Shown: positions 6,020 through 11,647 of the stretch, in pieces
How positions within the stretch are numbered: position 1 is the stretch's first letter
Layout of the letters: each line of letters begins with the position of its first letter
Assembly (NCBI GenBank): GCA_038522735.1
Contig: JBCBJX010000097.1
Coordinates: 1-11,647, forward strand
Direction: 5' to 3'
Length of the DNA: 11,647 nucleotides
Source of the DNA: JBCBJX01 sp038522735
Lineage (GTDB): Bacteria > Pseudomonadota > Alphaproteobacteria > Caulobacterales > Parvularculaceae
The notes under the pieces: model-generated
The model's input: only the letters and a program-made list of their open reading frames with translations
What the model was told of the DNA's origin: nothing
Database searches by the model: none
Translations under genes and position numbers: made by a program

Positions 6020-7318
6020 ATGGCCATGTTGCGTCGGTTCTGGATCATTCGTGCGTTCGCGTTCGCTGCGTCTCTCGCCGCGGCGTCGGTTTTCGTCGCG
6101 CCGGCGTCCGCGAACTCCAAATACGCCGCCTTCGTGATCCACGCCCATTCCGGCGACATCCTCTTCTCGCGTCACGCCGACAGGACCCGCTATCCAGCCT
6201 CGCTCACGAAGCTGATGACGCTTTACCTCCTGTTCGAGAAGATCGAGGCGGGCGAGTACTCCCTCTCCACCCCGCTGAAGATTTCATCGAACGCCGCGGC
6301 TGAACCGCCCTCGAAGCTGGGGCTGAAGCCGGGCGACACGATCACGGTGGAAGAAGCGATCAACGCCCTGGTCATCCGGTCGGCGAACGACGTCGCCGTC
6401 GTGGTTGCGGAAAACCTCGCCGGCTCTGAGACCACCTTCGCCCGACGCATGACGGCGAAGGCGCGCAGCCTCGGCATGCGCCGAACGACGTTCCGCAACG
6501 CCTCGGGTCTGCCGAACCGCCGCCAGGTGACGACGGCGCGCGAACTCGCCCTGCTCGCCCAGCGCGTCACCCAGGATTTTCCGGAGTTCGCGGACTATTT
6601 CGCGCGCACATCGTTCCAGTATCGCGGCCGGACCTACCGCACCCACAACAACGTGCTCGTCCAGTACGCCGGCGCGACAGGCCTGAAGACCGGCTACACG
6701 CGCATGTCCGGCTACAACCTCGCAACGACGGCGGAGCGTGACGGCGTGCCGCTCATCGGCGTCGTTCTTGGCGGGCGTTCGGGGCGCACGCGCGACGCCC
6801 ATATGCGCCTCATTCTGGACCGCGCGTTCTCCCGGGTGCGCCAGAACCCGACGATCCTTGCATCAGTGGTGCGGGTTCGTCCTGAGCCGAGCCTCAGGCC
6901 GGACCGGTCGAGGGATCCGCGCGGCGCCCTTGTCGGAACCCCCGTCCTCGCCTCGGACGTCGATACCCTGGCGATGCTCATTGCGACATCCGACGATGCG
7001 CTCTTCACGGCGACGCCGGCCGCGGAATACGGCGAAGGTGATGCGAGTTCCCCCGTCGAAGCGCCCGTCCGCCGGGGCGGCTACGCCGTTCAGATCGGCG
7101 CCTTTGAAACGCCGGAGGAAGCCGAAGCCGCCCTCCTCGCCGTCGCGGCGGCCGCCCCGCCGACGCTCGGCGGCGCGGCGCCGAGCGTCGCGCCGTTCTC
7201 CGTCGGCGGGAAGTCTTACCACCGCGCCCGCTTCGTCGGTCTTGATCGGCCGAGCGCCAACGCCGCCTGTGCGGCGCTCGTCGCTGAAGGCCGCAGCTGC
7301 TTCGTTGCTGCGCGCTAA
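6020..7318 (+). CDS. D-alanyl-D-alanine carboxypeptidase (peptidase S11) with C-terminal SPOR domain
   Basis: A 432-residue exported penicillin-binding protein predicted to remove the terminal D-Ala from peptidoglycan pentapeptides. The signal peptide ends at about APASA (residues 27-31). The serine-transpeptidase-fold motifs are all intact: SLTK at 61-64 (S61 nucleophile, K64 base), SAN at 121-123, and KTG at 223-225. A proline/arginine-rich linker (about 285-350) leads to a SPOR domain beginning GGYAVQIGAFETPEEA (353-368) and ending with a C417/C427 pair. SPOR domains bind glycan strands lacking stem peptides at the septum, so the enzyme is probably directed to the division site. The ATG at 6020 is chosen because the signal peptide starts there, although its ribosome site is weak; ATG 6026 is an alternative. 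A CtrA box lies upstream. Its stop codon overlaps that of the convergent J-domain gene. Confidence 0.93.
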   Translation: MAMLRRFWIIRAFAFAASLAAASVFVAPASANSKYAAFVIHAHSGDILFSRHADRTRYPASLTKLMTLYLLFEKIEAGEYSLSTPLKISSNAAAEPPSKLGLKPGDTITVEEAINALVIRSANDVAVVVAENLAGSETTFARRMTAKARSLGMRRTTFRNASGLPNRRQVTTARELALLAQRVTQDFPEFADYFARTSFQYRGRTYRTHNNVLVQYAGATGLKTGYTRMSGYNLATTAERDGVPLIGVVLGGRSGRTRDAHMRLILDRAFSRVRQNPTILASVVRVRPEPSLRPDRSRDPRGALVGTPVLASDVDTLAMLIATSDDALFTATPAAEYGEGDASSPVEAPVRRGGYAVQIGAFETPEEAEAALLAVAAAAPPTLGGAAPSVAPFSVGGKSYHRARFVGLDRPSANAACAALVAEGRSCFVAAR

Positions 7319-7761
7319 TCGGTGTTCGGACCTTTCAGCGCACGTTTCAGAACATCGCGGGCTTCGTTGATCTGGGCGGCGAGATAGTCGCTGCCGCCGC
7401 CGTCCGGATGCATGCGCGCGATCAGTCGTTTGTAGGAGGCGTCGATGTCTGCAGGCCCCGCTTTTTCGTTGACGCCGAGCACCGCCCGGGCGTCGTCGAG
7501 GCTCATGCGCCCCGGCGTCGGCGACGGTTTTTTCTCGTCGCCCGAAAGCTTCGGCTTGAACTGCTCGATCAGTGCGACGGCGCCGGCTCCCAGCAACAGC
7601 ATCATGGCGATCGGCCAGAGCTTCGCGGCGAAGGCGACGGCCGAGAGCGCGAACCAGACGACGAGCTTCATGGCGAGGCCGCGCTTCGCGCTGTCGCGAA
7701 CGCTGAGATAGAGGCTCCAAACCGCCGCTGCGGCGGCGAGCGCGACGGCGAGAACGCCCAT
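7315..7761 (-). CDS. Membrane-anchored J-domain (DnaJ-like, type III) protein
   Basis: A 148-residue protein with one hydrophobic segment at residues 1-20 and a longer one at about 30-66, followed by a basic linker and a C-terminal J domain (about 86-144). The J domain opens MSLDDARAVLGV (86-97), has the essential HPD tripeptide at 118-120 within ARMHPDGGG, and ends with a helix NEARDVLKRAL. This arrangement, with a membrane N-terminus and the J domain last, resembles the alphaproteobacterial Tim14/Pam18-like proteins. It should stimulate DnaK ATPase at the inner membrane; the client is unknown. AGGAG lies eight bases before the ATG (7771-7775, minus strand). The gene is 23 bp downstream of mipZ on the same strand, so they form an operon; an intercistronic hairpin includes the mipZ stop and part of this ribosome site. 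Confidence 0.88.
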   Translation of the reverse strand: MGVLAVALAAAAAVWSLYLSVRDSAKRGLAMKLVVWFALSAVAFAAKLWPIAMMLLLGAGAVALIEQFKPKLSGDEKKPSPTPGRMSLDDARAVLGVNEKAGPADIDASYKRLIARMHPDGGGSDYLAAQINEARDVLKRALKGPNTD

Positions 7762-7772
7762 CCGCGGTTGCT

Positions 7773-7789
7773 CCTGATCTGCGATCAGG
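7773..7789 (-). repeat. Intercistronic hairpin between mipZ and the J-domain gene
   Basis: CCTGATC (7773-7779), TGC, GATCAGG (7783-7789): a perfect 7-bp inverted repeat. In mRNA it encloses the mipZ stop codon (7785-7787) and half of the J-domain gene's AGGAG ribosome site (7771-7775), so it could couple translation of the two genes. Confidence 0.5.
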
Positions 7790-8615
7790 CGGCGCGCGGG
7801 CGCTCCCTCATCGCTTCGGTTGAGGGGAGATTGAGGAAGCGCACGAGCGCGCGCAACTCCTGACGCGCCGTCACGTGGCTCATCGACATTTTAAGCGGGC
7901 TGCCGCGCCCCCCGAGATCGACCAGCGTCAGTCCGTAGGGGAAGAGTTCGCGATAGATCACCCGCTCGCCGACGCCCGGCCCGACCCGGAAGCCGATGCG
8001 GTTAGCGAGCTTCGAAAGCCTCTCGCCAACACGTTTCTTGTTGTTGGCGTTGTGCGCCGAGAGGCGGTTTCTGACGACGACCCAGTCGATGGCGTCCCGC
8101 GCGCCTGCGGCCGCCCGGGCCTTGCGCGCCGCCCAGACCGCCTCCGCGAAGATGCTCGGACCTTTGATCTCGCCGCTGTCCGGGTCGAGATGGGCGAGCA
8201 GATCGAAATCGACGAAACTGTCGTTCATCGGCGTCAGCACCGTATCGGCGTGGAGGAGCGCCCGCCGGGTGAAGTTCGTGTCGCCGCCGGGGCAGTCGAC
8301 CACCGCGAATTCGCAGTCGGCGAGATCGCAGAGGGCCGCCGCGAACCGGTCGCCGTCTTCCGCCTCGGCCGCGGCGCGACTGTCGCGCTGGGAGGGGCGG
8401 GCCGCCACCAGCCGTGGCATCGGCAGCTCGCGGCCGTTCGCCTTCGCCCAGAGGGCGCGGTTTTCGAGATAGCGGGTGAGCGAGCGCTGGCGGACGTCCA
8501 GATCCATCGCTCCGACGCGGACGCCGCCTTTAGCGAGGCTCGCGATGAGGTGCATCGCCGTGGTCGACTTGCCCGAGCCGCCCTTTTCGTTGCCGACGAC
8601 AATGACGTGGGTCAT
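7785..8615 (-). CDS. mipZ: MipZ, ParA-type ATPase that positions the Z-ring
   Basis: A 276-residue P-loop ATPase of the ParA/MinD group. The deviant Walker A is KGGSGKST (11-18), with signature K11 and catalytic K16. Other family stretches are MDLDVRQRSLTRYLENR (37-53), DCPGGD (107-112), the MipZ-diagnostic PMNDSFVDFDLL (129-140), DWVVVRNRL (177-185) and RVIYRELFPYGLTL (218-231). In Caulobacter, MipZ forms ParB-nucleated gradients from the poles and inhibits FtsZ assembly, leaving division to midcell; this copy has every key region. I prefer the ATG at 8615, with GGAG suitably spaced upstream and the family's usual MxxVIVVGNEKGG beginning; an in-frame start at 8657 adds 14 unmatched residues. 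It leads an operon with the J-domain gene, and is divergent from an exported chaperone-like gene with GANTC sites between. Confidence 0.96.
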   Translation of the reverse strand: MTHVIVVGNEKGGSGKSTTAMHLIASLAKGGVRVGAMDLDVRQRSLTRYLENRALWAKANGRELPMPRLVAARPSQRDSRAAAEAEDGDRFAAALCDLADCEFAVVDCPGGDTNFTRRALLHADTVLTPMNDSFVDFDLLAHLDPDSGEIKGPSIFAEAVWAARKARAAAGARDAIDWVVVRNRLSAHNANNKKRVGERLSKLANRIGFRVGPGVGERVIYRELFPYGLTLVDLGGRGSPLKMSMSHVTARQELRALVRFLNLPSTEAMRERPRAA

Positions 8616-8662
8616 GGGGGCTCCATTAGCGGGCCGGTAATCCGCAACTGGGATCATCGGGC

Positions 8663-8690
8663 GATTCTGGCGTGAGGCTTCCCATGAATC
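8663..8690. promoter_or_regulatory. GANTC (CcrM-type methylation) site pair at the mipZ divergent promoter region
   Basis: GATTC at 8663-8667 and GAATC at 8686-8690 lie 48-75 bp upstream of the mipZ ATG; the second overlaps the first codons of the divergent gene. GANTC is the CcrM methylation target in alphaproteobacteria, and mipZ is a known GcrA/CcrM-responsive gene in Caulobacter. By eye only about ten GANTC sites occur in the whole window. No clear -35/-10 was found in this 68-bp gap. Confidence 0.5.
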
Positions 8691-9517
8691 GCAAACGTGT
8701 CCGCACAGTGTTTTCTGCGGCGGCGGCTTTTGTCGCGGCGGTGGCGCCGGCGCGCGCCGACCTCCTTGTGTCCCCGATTCGGATCGTGCTGACGGCGGAA
8801 AACCCCGAAGCGCGGGTGCGGGTATCGAACCAGTCGGATCAGGAGCGGCGCGTCCGCATCCGCCTGATCGATCTCACCGCGACGGAGGACGGCGGCTACC
8901 GGACGCCGACCCTCGAGGAGCGCGACGCGACGTCCGCCGCTCGAATTCTGGCCGTCGGTCCCGGCGATATCGTCCTCGCGCCCAACGCGGCCGCGGAAAC
9001 GACCATCCGCATCGCCGATCCGGACATTGCATTCGCCGAAGACGGGCCGTTCGAGCTGCGGTCCCACCTCCTCTTCGAGACAGGCGCGGCTTCGGCGGCC
9101 GTGCGCCGCGCCGGCGGACGCTTGGCCGATCTCTCCCTCGACATGGCGAGCGGCGTCAGTATCCCGGTTCTGGTCCGAGGCGACAGCGACACGCCGACCG
9201 TCGCGATCGCCGACGCGCGCTTCCGCCGACGGCCGGACGGCGCCCTGGTCCTCAGCACCCTGATCGAAGGCTCCGGCCCCTTGAGCCCTTACGGCGCGAT
9301 TGAAGTTTTCTGGCGCGGCCGCTCTGACGTGGCGCCACATCGGATCGGCCGCGTGGCGAACATCACAGTCTATCGCGAGGCGCCTTCGAGAACGGTCGAG
9401 ACGAGCCTCGCGGAGGACGATTACGCCGACGGCGTCCTTACCGTCCGTTATGTCGGGGCGGAGGAATTCACCGGCGTTCTGTTTGCGGAACGGGCCTTCG
9501 ACGTCGCCCCGCGCTGA
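8684..9517 (+). CDS. Exported PapD-like fimbrial/pilus periplasmic chaperone family protein
   Basis: A 277-residue protein with a signal peptide (positive start MNRKRVR, hydrophobic core, likely cleavage after PARA at about residue 25). The mature N-terminus DLLVSPIRIVL followed by a beta-strand with RVRVSNQSDQERRVRIRL resembles the first immunoglobulin-like domain of pilus chaperones (PapD-like superfamily, as in Csu-type pathways). An I-P-V-L-V-R stretch at the end of domain 1 (SIPVLVRGDSD, about 163-173) also fits. No usher or pilin gene is next to it, so a role as a stand-alone envelope chaperone is more likely than classical fimbrial assembly; this is inference. TGAGG (8673-8677) supports the ATG at 8684 rather than GTG at 8672. 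It diverges from mipZ and ends two bases before the convergent SPOR lipoprotein stop codon. Confidence 0.7.
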   Translation: MNRKRVRTVFSAAAAFVAAVAPARADLLVSPIRIVLTAENPEARVRVSNQSDQERRVRIRLIDLTATEDGGYRTPTLEERDATSAARILAVGPGDIVLAPNAAAETTIRIADPDIAFAEDGPFELRSHLLFETGAASAAVRRAGGRLADLSLDMASGVSIPVLVRGDSDTPTVAIADARFRRRPDGALVLSTLIEGSGPLSPYGAIEVFWRGRSDVAPHRIGRVANITVYREAPSRTVETSLAEDDYADGVLTVRYVGAEEFTGVLFAERAFDVAPR

Positions 9518-9519
9518 AC

Positions 9520-10269
9520 CTACAGCGCGTCGCCGCGGTAATGGGTCGGCGCGCAGTAGACGCCGGATGAGACGAGCGGCCGGCAGGCGGCTTTGACCGC
9601 TGCGTCGTCGCCGAACGGACCTGCCTTCAAGCGATAGAAAACGCCCTTTGTTCCGAGATCGGCGCGCTCGACGCGGGGCGTCAGCGGACCGAGGGAGCCG
9701 GGGAACTGGGTGGAGAGGGTGACCCAGCCGCGACGCGCCGTCTCACGCGACGAGTAAGACGCAAGGTGCGCAGCGCGCAGGACACTTTCAGTCGCAGGTA
9801 CAGCGACGGGTTCAGGCGACGGCCGGGATGTCGGCGTCTGTTCCGTCCGGCTGCGGATGACCGGGTTCGGCGGCCGCCCCTCGGCGAGATAGGTCGTCTC
9901 GGACGGCCTGATTGCAGGGCGCGGCTCGTCCGGCGCCGCATTGGGCTGGGCCGAAGCCGGCATAGCCTCACGCGCCGGCGGCGGACCGAGGCGGGCGAGG
10001 CTCTGGGGCGCGCCGACCCGCTCGCTCGCCCCCATCTTGCGAGCGGTCTCGATTTCCGTCTCCTCAAGGGCCGCGATGCGGCTTTCAAGGGCGACGAACT
10101 CCCGGCGCAACAGCTCAAGATCGTCGGTTGCGGCGGCTTCGTTTGAGACCACCGCTTCTTCGTCAGCCGTGAGATAGGGGCTTTCATGGGTCCGCACCCA
10201 GGAGCAGCCGCTGAGGAGCGCAAGCGCCGTCGCGGCGCAGGCGATGCGGAAACCGGGTCTTGTGAACAT
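9520..10269 (-). CDS. SPOR-domain lipoprotein
   Basis: A 249-residue predicted lipoprotein. The lipobox is LLSGC, with lipidated C22; the following serine suggests outer-membrane delivery by the Lol rule. Then come a predicted coiled coil (about 49-78, LELLRREFVALESRIAALEE), a proline-rich, low-complexity linker (about 90-160), and a C-terminal SPOR domain (about 165-243), with AAHLASYSSRETARRGW and YRLKAGPF, ending with a C229/C239 pair. SPOR domains bind denuded septal glycan, so a role in division or daughter-cell envelope constriction is likely. The start has GAGG a few bases upstream. It diverges from panC across a 69-bp gap with no recognisable promoter, and converges on the PapD-like gene with only two bases between stops and no terminator. 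The exact function is unknown. Confidence 0.87.
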   Translation of the reverse strand: MFTRPGFRIACAATALALLSGCSWVRTHESPYLTADEEAVVSNEAAATDDLELLRREFVALESRIAALEETEIETARKMGASERVGAPQSLARLGPPPAREAMPASAQPNAAPDEPRPAIRPSETTYLAEGRPPNPVIRSRTEQTPTSRPSPEPVAVPATESVLRAAHLASYSSRETARRGWVTLSTQFPGSLGPLTPRVERADLGTKGVFYRLKAGPFGDDAAVKAACRPLVSSGVYCAPTHYRGDAL

Positions 10270-10338
10270 GAGCGCCTCGCCCTAACCGGATGGGCCCCGC
10301 ACCTCGCGAAACCCGGCCCCTGAAGAAGGTCAACCCGC

Positions 10339-11211
10339 ATGCAACCCGATTCGCCCGTCCGCGTCGTGGAGACGCGCGCCGCCCTGCGCGCCGCCGTCGC
10401 CGAACTGCGCGCGGACGGCGCCGAAATCGGCTTCGTCCCGACCATGGGCGCGCTGCATGAGGGGCACCTCTCCCTTGTCCGGATCGCGAAGGAGCGGGGC
10501 GCGCGAGCGGTCGCCAGCATCTTCGTCAATCCCGCCCAGTTCGCCGCCCACGAAGACCTCGACAACTACCCGCGAACGCTGCCGGGCGATCTCGCCGCCC
10601 TCGCCGATCTCGGCTGCGACCTCGTCTATGTTCCCTCGGCGGTTGAGATGTACCCCGAGGGCTTCGCGACGTCCGTCGCCATGCGCGGCGTCGCGGCGGG
10701 TCTTGAATCCGAGGCGCGGCCGCATTTCTTCGGGGGCGTCGCGACGGTCGTCCTGAAGCTCCTCAACCAGGTGCGGCCGGATTTCGCCGTCTTCGGAGAG
10801 AAAGACTACCAGCAGCTGTTGGTCGTCAGGCAATTGGTCCGCGATTTCGATCTCGGTATCGAGATCGTCGGCGGGCCGACGGCGCGGGAGGCGGACGGCC
10901 TCGCCATGTCCTCGCGCAATGTGAAGCTCTCTCCCGAGGGCCGCGACGTCGCGGGCAAGATTAACGGCGTTCTCGCCTTCATGGTGGAGCGGCTGGAGGC
11001 CGGCGAAAGCGTCGAGAGCGCCCTCGCCTTCGCCGTCGACGCCCTCTCCATGGCCGGCGTCGATGCGATCGACTACGTCGAGGTTCGCTGTGCGGAGACG
11101 CTGGAGCCCCTCGACCCGGGCCCCCTCGACCGCGAGGCCCGGGTGCTCGCCGCAGTCCGCGTCGGAGGCGTCAGGCTGATCGACAATATGGGCGCGACGC
11201 CTGCGGAGTGA
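10339..11211 (+). CDS. panC: Pantothenate synthetase (pantoate--beta-alanine ligase)
   Basis: A 290-residue enzyme that condenses D-pantoate with beta-alanine, via pantoyl-adenylate, to make pantothenate for coenzyme A. The nucleotidyltransferase HIGH-like motif is in PTMGALHEGH (34-43, H40 and H43), followed by SIFVNPAQF (60-68), RPHFFGGVATVV (127-138), FGEKDYQQ (152-159) and the KMSKS-equivalent MSSRN (190-194). The C-terminal dimerisation domain runs from about 195 to LIDNMGA. All active-site stretches are intact and length is normal. AAGAAGG (10323-10329) is nine bases from the ATG. panB is not adjacent in this window. A compound palindromic repeat follows the stop codon and may act as the transcript end. 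Confidence 0.97.
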   Translation: MQPDSPVRVVETRAALRAAVAELRADGAEIGFVPTMGALHEGHLSLVRIAKERGARAVASIFVNPAQFAAHEDLDNYPRTLPGDLAALADLGCDLVYVPSAVEMYPEGFATSVAMRGVAAGLESEARPHFFGGVATVVLKLLNQVRPDFAVFGEKDYQQLLVVRQLVRDFDLGIEIVGGPTAREADGLAMSSRNVKLSPEGRDVAGKINGVLAFMVERLEAGESVESALAFAVDALSMAGVDAIDYVEVRCAETLEPLDPGPLDREARVLAAVRVGGVRLIDNMGATPAE

Positions 11212-11227
11212 TCGAATGATTATCGGG

Positions 11228-11324
11228 TCACCCCGCGGCTCGTCCGCGGGGCCCAGCACCCGCGATACGAACGATCTGTATCGTGAGTTCTGGAGATGGG
11301 TCCCGCGGTCAAGCCGCGGGATGA
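11228..11324. repeat. Compound palindromic intergenic repeat (REP-like element)
   Basis: Two 28-bp arms, 11228-11255 and 11297-11324, are inverted copies of each other with 24 of 28 positions matching. Each arm is also its own hairpin: CCCCGCGG/CCGCGGGG in the left (11231-11251) and CCCGCGG/CCGCGGG in the right (11302-11320). The 41-bp centre holds CGATAC (11263-11268) and GTATCG (11278-11283). The minus strand encodes the phrase RLDRGTH, which I recall from spurious peptides annotated across alphaproteobacteria, consistent with a dispersed intergenic repeat. It could also stop panC transcription, though no T-run is present. Confidence 0.7.
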
Positions 11325-11358
11325 CACGGCAAGAGCGTCGCACTCACGGTTTGAGTGC

Positions 11359-11647
11359 TTAATCCACCTTCAATTCCAGCGCCGCGCCCGGCGCTGTCTT
11401 GGTGAAGTAACCGACATAGGCCGTCGAGAGCGTGCCGCCGACGGCGGAGAGCTGGACGGCGACGAGGATGTCGCCGAGGCCGTCGCCGTCGAAGTCGGCG
11501 TGGGCGAGTTCGTCGATCACGGATTTCTCCGTATCGATCGTGAGCGTCCAGCGCCAGTCGCCGTCTTTCGCGACGACCAGGCCCTCCCCGTCGAGGCGCG
11601 GCGCATCCGGCGAGAGGCGGGCGATGGCGGGCGCCTCCAGCGTCTCA
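11359..11647 (-). CDS. C-terminal fragment of an FG-GAP/VCBS-like repeat protein (cut by window edge)
   Basis: An open frame entering from the right edge and ending in TAA at 11359-11361 gives the last 95 residues of a protein. It contains ADFDGDGLGDILVAV, the D-x-D-G-D-G-x-x-D calcium-binding loop with the hydrophobic strand typical of FG-GAP/VCBS repeats, preceded by a W-R-W-T-L-T-I-D strand and followed by a beta-rich end, TAYVGYFTKTAPGAALELKVD. Such repeats usually build extracellular or periplasmic beta-propellers; with only one repeat visible, neither localisation nor total length can be judged. Codon use resembles that of neighbouring genes. The start is outside the window. Confidence 0.7.
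   Translation of the reverse strand, partial: ETLEAPAIARLSPDAPRLDGEGLVVAKDGDWRWTLTIDTEKSVIDELAHADFDGDGLGDILVAVQLSAVGGTLSTAYVGYFTKTAPGAALELKVD

Noticed and set aside
8616..8657. Longer MipZ starting at 8657
   Set aside because: The additional 14 residues do not resemble family members, and GGAG is well placed for the ATG at 8615.
10330..11343. 337-codon open frame on the minus strand opposite panC
   Set aside because: Antisense to panC, which has every expected motif. Its first residues come from the palindromic repeat, and no domain is visible.

Overview
This is a GC-rich, gene-dense chromosomal segment that looks like the core genome of an alphaproteobacterium. The evidence is the gene content (a MipZ-type division regulator, the adaptor/unfoldase pair ClpS-ClpA, a phasin, two SPOR-domain envelope proteins, a DM13 protein and PanC), a textbook CtrA box (TTAA-N7-TTAA) and two GANTC (CcrM-type) sites at the mipZ promoter region. 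A stalked or budding marine lineage near Caulobacterales or Parvularculales would fit, but the genus cannot be read from the sequence. I see no prophage, insertion sequence, CRISPR array, tRNA or rRNA.

Layout. 1-720 (minus): a two-gene unit, a four-helix membrane protein followed by a small XRE regulator, with two matching palindromic operators upstream (750-789). 860-1862 (plus): a HIT-family hydrolase and an exported DM13 protein, then a terminator (1891-1917) that can serve both strands. 1936-4606 (minus): clpS-clpA. 4711-5109 (minus): a DUF1499 protein. 5201-5229: a strong terminator for the phasin gene (5273-5740, minus), whose promoter is flanked by two PhaR-like boxes. 5922-5936: a CtrA box in front of a penicillin-binding carboxypeptidase with a SPOR domain (6020-7318, plus). 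This gene meets a membrane-anchored J-domain gene (7315-7761, minus) tail to tail with overlapping stop codons. The J-domain gene is the distal member of a mipZ operon (mipZ 7785-8615, minus). Divergent from mipZ is an exported PapD-like chaperone (8684-9517, plus), which converges with a SPOR-domain lipoprotein (9520-10269, minus). Divergent from the latter is panC (10339-11211, plus), followed by a compound palindromic intergenic repeat (11228-11324). The window ends in the C-terminus of an FG-GAP-like protein (11359-11647, minus).

Themes. The central block (5.2-10.3 kb) concentrates cell-envelope and division functions: peptidoglycan trimming, septal peptidoglycan recognition by SPOR domains, MipZ positioning of the Z-ring, and J-domain chaperoning. 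Two of its intergenic regions carry cell-cycle signals (CtrA, GANTC). The clpS-clpA pair supplies N-degron proteolysis. No gene here looks like an undescribed system by itself. The most rewarding observations are regulatory: the twin operators, the PhaR-like pair, the cell-cycle sites, the intercistronic hairpin in mipZ-dnaJ and the compound repeat.
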